A stretch of 12,623 bases of DNA, from positions 1 to 12,623 of the forward strand of contig URUI01000060.1 of assembly GCA_900551015.1 (NCBI GenBank), read 5' to 3'. The translations under genes were made by a program, and so were the position numbers. Positions 11,981 through 12,623 of this stretch are shown piece by piece. Every line of letters starts with the position of its first letter. Within the stretch, counting starts at the first letter, position 1. Source of the stretch: an uncultured Collinsella sp. GTDB taxonomy: Bacteria; Actinomycetota; Coriobacteriia; Coriobacteriales; Coriobacteriaceae. The notes under the pieces are model-generated. The model worked only from the letters and a program-made list of their open reading frames with translations, made no database searches and had not been told where the DNA came from.

Positions 11981-12623
11981 TAACAAATGAGCATCGCGTC
12001 GCCAAAGCTGAAGAAGCGGTAGCGCTCCTCGATGGCGGCGGCGTAGGCATCCATGATCTGGTCGCGGGTGGCAAGCGCACTCACGAGCATCATGAGCGTG
12101 GAGCGCGGCACGTGGAAGTTCGTGATCAGCGCATCGACCACGTGATAGGTCGAGCCGGGCATGAGGTAGAGCTGCGTCGTCGCGTTCTCGCGCACCACGA
12201 TGTCACCGCGGCCGAGCGTGTCGGCGCCGTCCTCACGGCCCTCAAAATAGCGCGCCGTCACAGCCGGATCGGACACCGGCGCGTCAGCGTCAAACGCGCT
12301 CTCGAGCGAGCGTACCGCAGTGGTACCAACGGCGATCACGCGATGCCCCTCGGCCTTCGCCTTATGCACGGCGTCGACCACCTCCTGCGACACGTGGTAG
12401 CGCTCGGTATGCATCACATGCTGCGTGGGGTCGTCCTCCTCCACCAGGCGGAAGGTATCGATGCCCACCTCGAGCTCAACGGCGGCAAACTTTGCGCCCT
12501 TGGCCTCGATGGCAGCCATGAGCTCGGGCGTGAAGTGCAGGCCAGCCGTGGGCGCTGCGGCGCTGCCAAGCTCCTTGGCATAGACGGTCTGGTACTGGCT
12601 CTGATCCTCCAGCTGCTTTGTGA
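11980..12623 (-). CDS. queA: S-adenosylmethionine:tRNA ribosyltransferase-isomerase, partial (N-terminus beyond right edge)
   Basis: The frame is open from the right edge to a TAG at 11980-11982, giving the last 213 residues of a protein usually about 340-350 long. QueA transfers and rearranges the ribose of S-adenosylmethionine onto preQ1 in tRNA to form epoxyqueuosine. Conserved blocks are QYQTVYAKELGSAAAPTAGL (window-relative residues about 11-30) followed by HFTPEL, the region VELEVGIDTFR, the HTERY motif, VGTTAVRSLES, NATTQLYLMPG, and ALITNFHVPRSTLMMLVSA near the end. An ATG at 12519 lies inside the conserved domain and is not the start. It precedes lspA with 239 bp and two inverted-repeat structures between. 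Confidence 0.95.
   Translation of the reverse strand, partial: TKQLEDQSQYQTVYAKELGSAAAPTAGLHFTPELMAAIEAKGAKFAAVELEVGIDTFRLVEEDDPTQHVMHTERYHVSQEVVDAVHKAKAEGHRVIAVGTTAVRSLESAFDADAPVSDPAVTARYFEGREDGADTLGRGDIVVRENATTQLYLMPGSTYHVVDALITNFHVPRSTLMMLVSALATRDQIMDAYAAAIEERYRFFSFGDAMLIC

Noticed and set aside
11786..11986. A 66-codon minus-strand frame through the 99-nt palindrome between queA and lspA
   Set aside because: It consists mainly of the inverted repeats, has no ribosome site and no protein-like pattern.

Overview
The window looks like a stretch of a gut actinobacterial chromosome of the Coriobacteriia, most likely Collinsella or a close relative. This is inferred from the GC-rich core (2305-12623), its gene content and protein style, and the insertion of Firmicutes-type mobile DNA at the left. 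No rRNA or other taxonomic marker is present, so the assignment is tentative.

Positions 1-2304 are accessory and mosaic. A minus-strand gene runs off the left edge and encodes a DUF438-family protein (DUF1858-like head, DUF438 core, start of a hemerythrin-like domain). A clean 16-bp palindrome lies upstream of it, at the distance expected for a CRP/FNR-type activator. Next come the C-terminal half of a TnpV transposon protein, a plus-strand gene remnant broken by one TAA, an AT-rich cysteine-rich DUF3795 gene with a good terminator, and a 79-residue two-helix membrane protein. A tandem 12-bp direct repeat sits where this DNA meets the GC-rich core.

Positions 2305-12623 are core, and every gene is on the minus strand. 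In transcription order (right to left) they are queA (its 5' end beyond the right edge), lspA, rluD-like pseudouridine synthase, a processive-type GT2 glycosyltransferase, a small TadV/CpaA-type prepilin peptidase, a dGTPase-like HD hydrolase, rarA, and a tightly coupled four-gene stress-type cluster. That cluster holds a DUF948 membrane coiled-coil protein, an RsbW/SpoIIAB-like anti-sigma factor, a SigB/SigF/SigG-type sigma factor and an AI-2E family transporter, joined by an 8-nt overlap, a 1-nt gap and a 4-nt ATGA overlap. lspA and rluD overlap by one base (TAATG).

Points of most interest: the anti-sigma protein lacks the usual N-box Asn and glycine-rich ATP-lid motifs and has no anti-anti-sigma gene beside it; a 99-nt nested, almost fully paired palindrome lies between queA and lspA, followed on the queA side by a 12-bp perfect hairpin; a REP-like hairpin between the glycosyltransferase and the prepilin peptidase carries a GGGGACAGGCACC loop; and a CRP/FNR-like operator precedes the DUF438 gene. 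I see no tRNA, rRNA, CRISPR array or intact insertion sequence.
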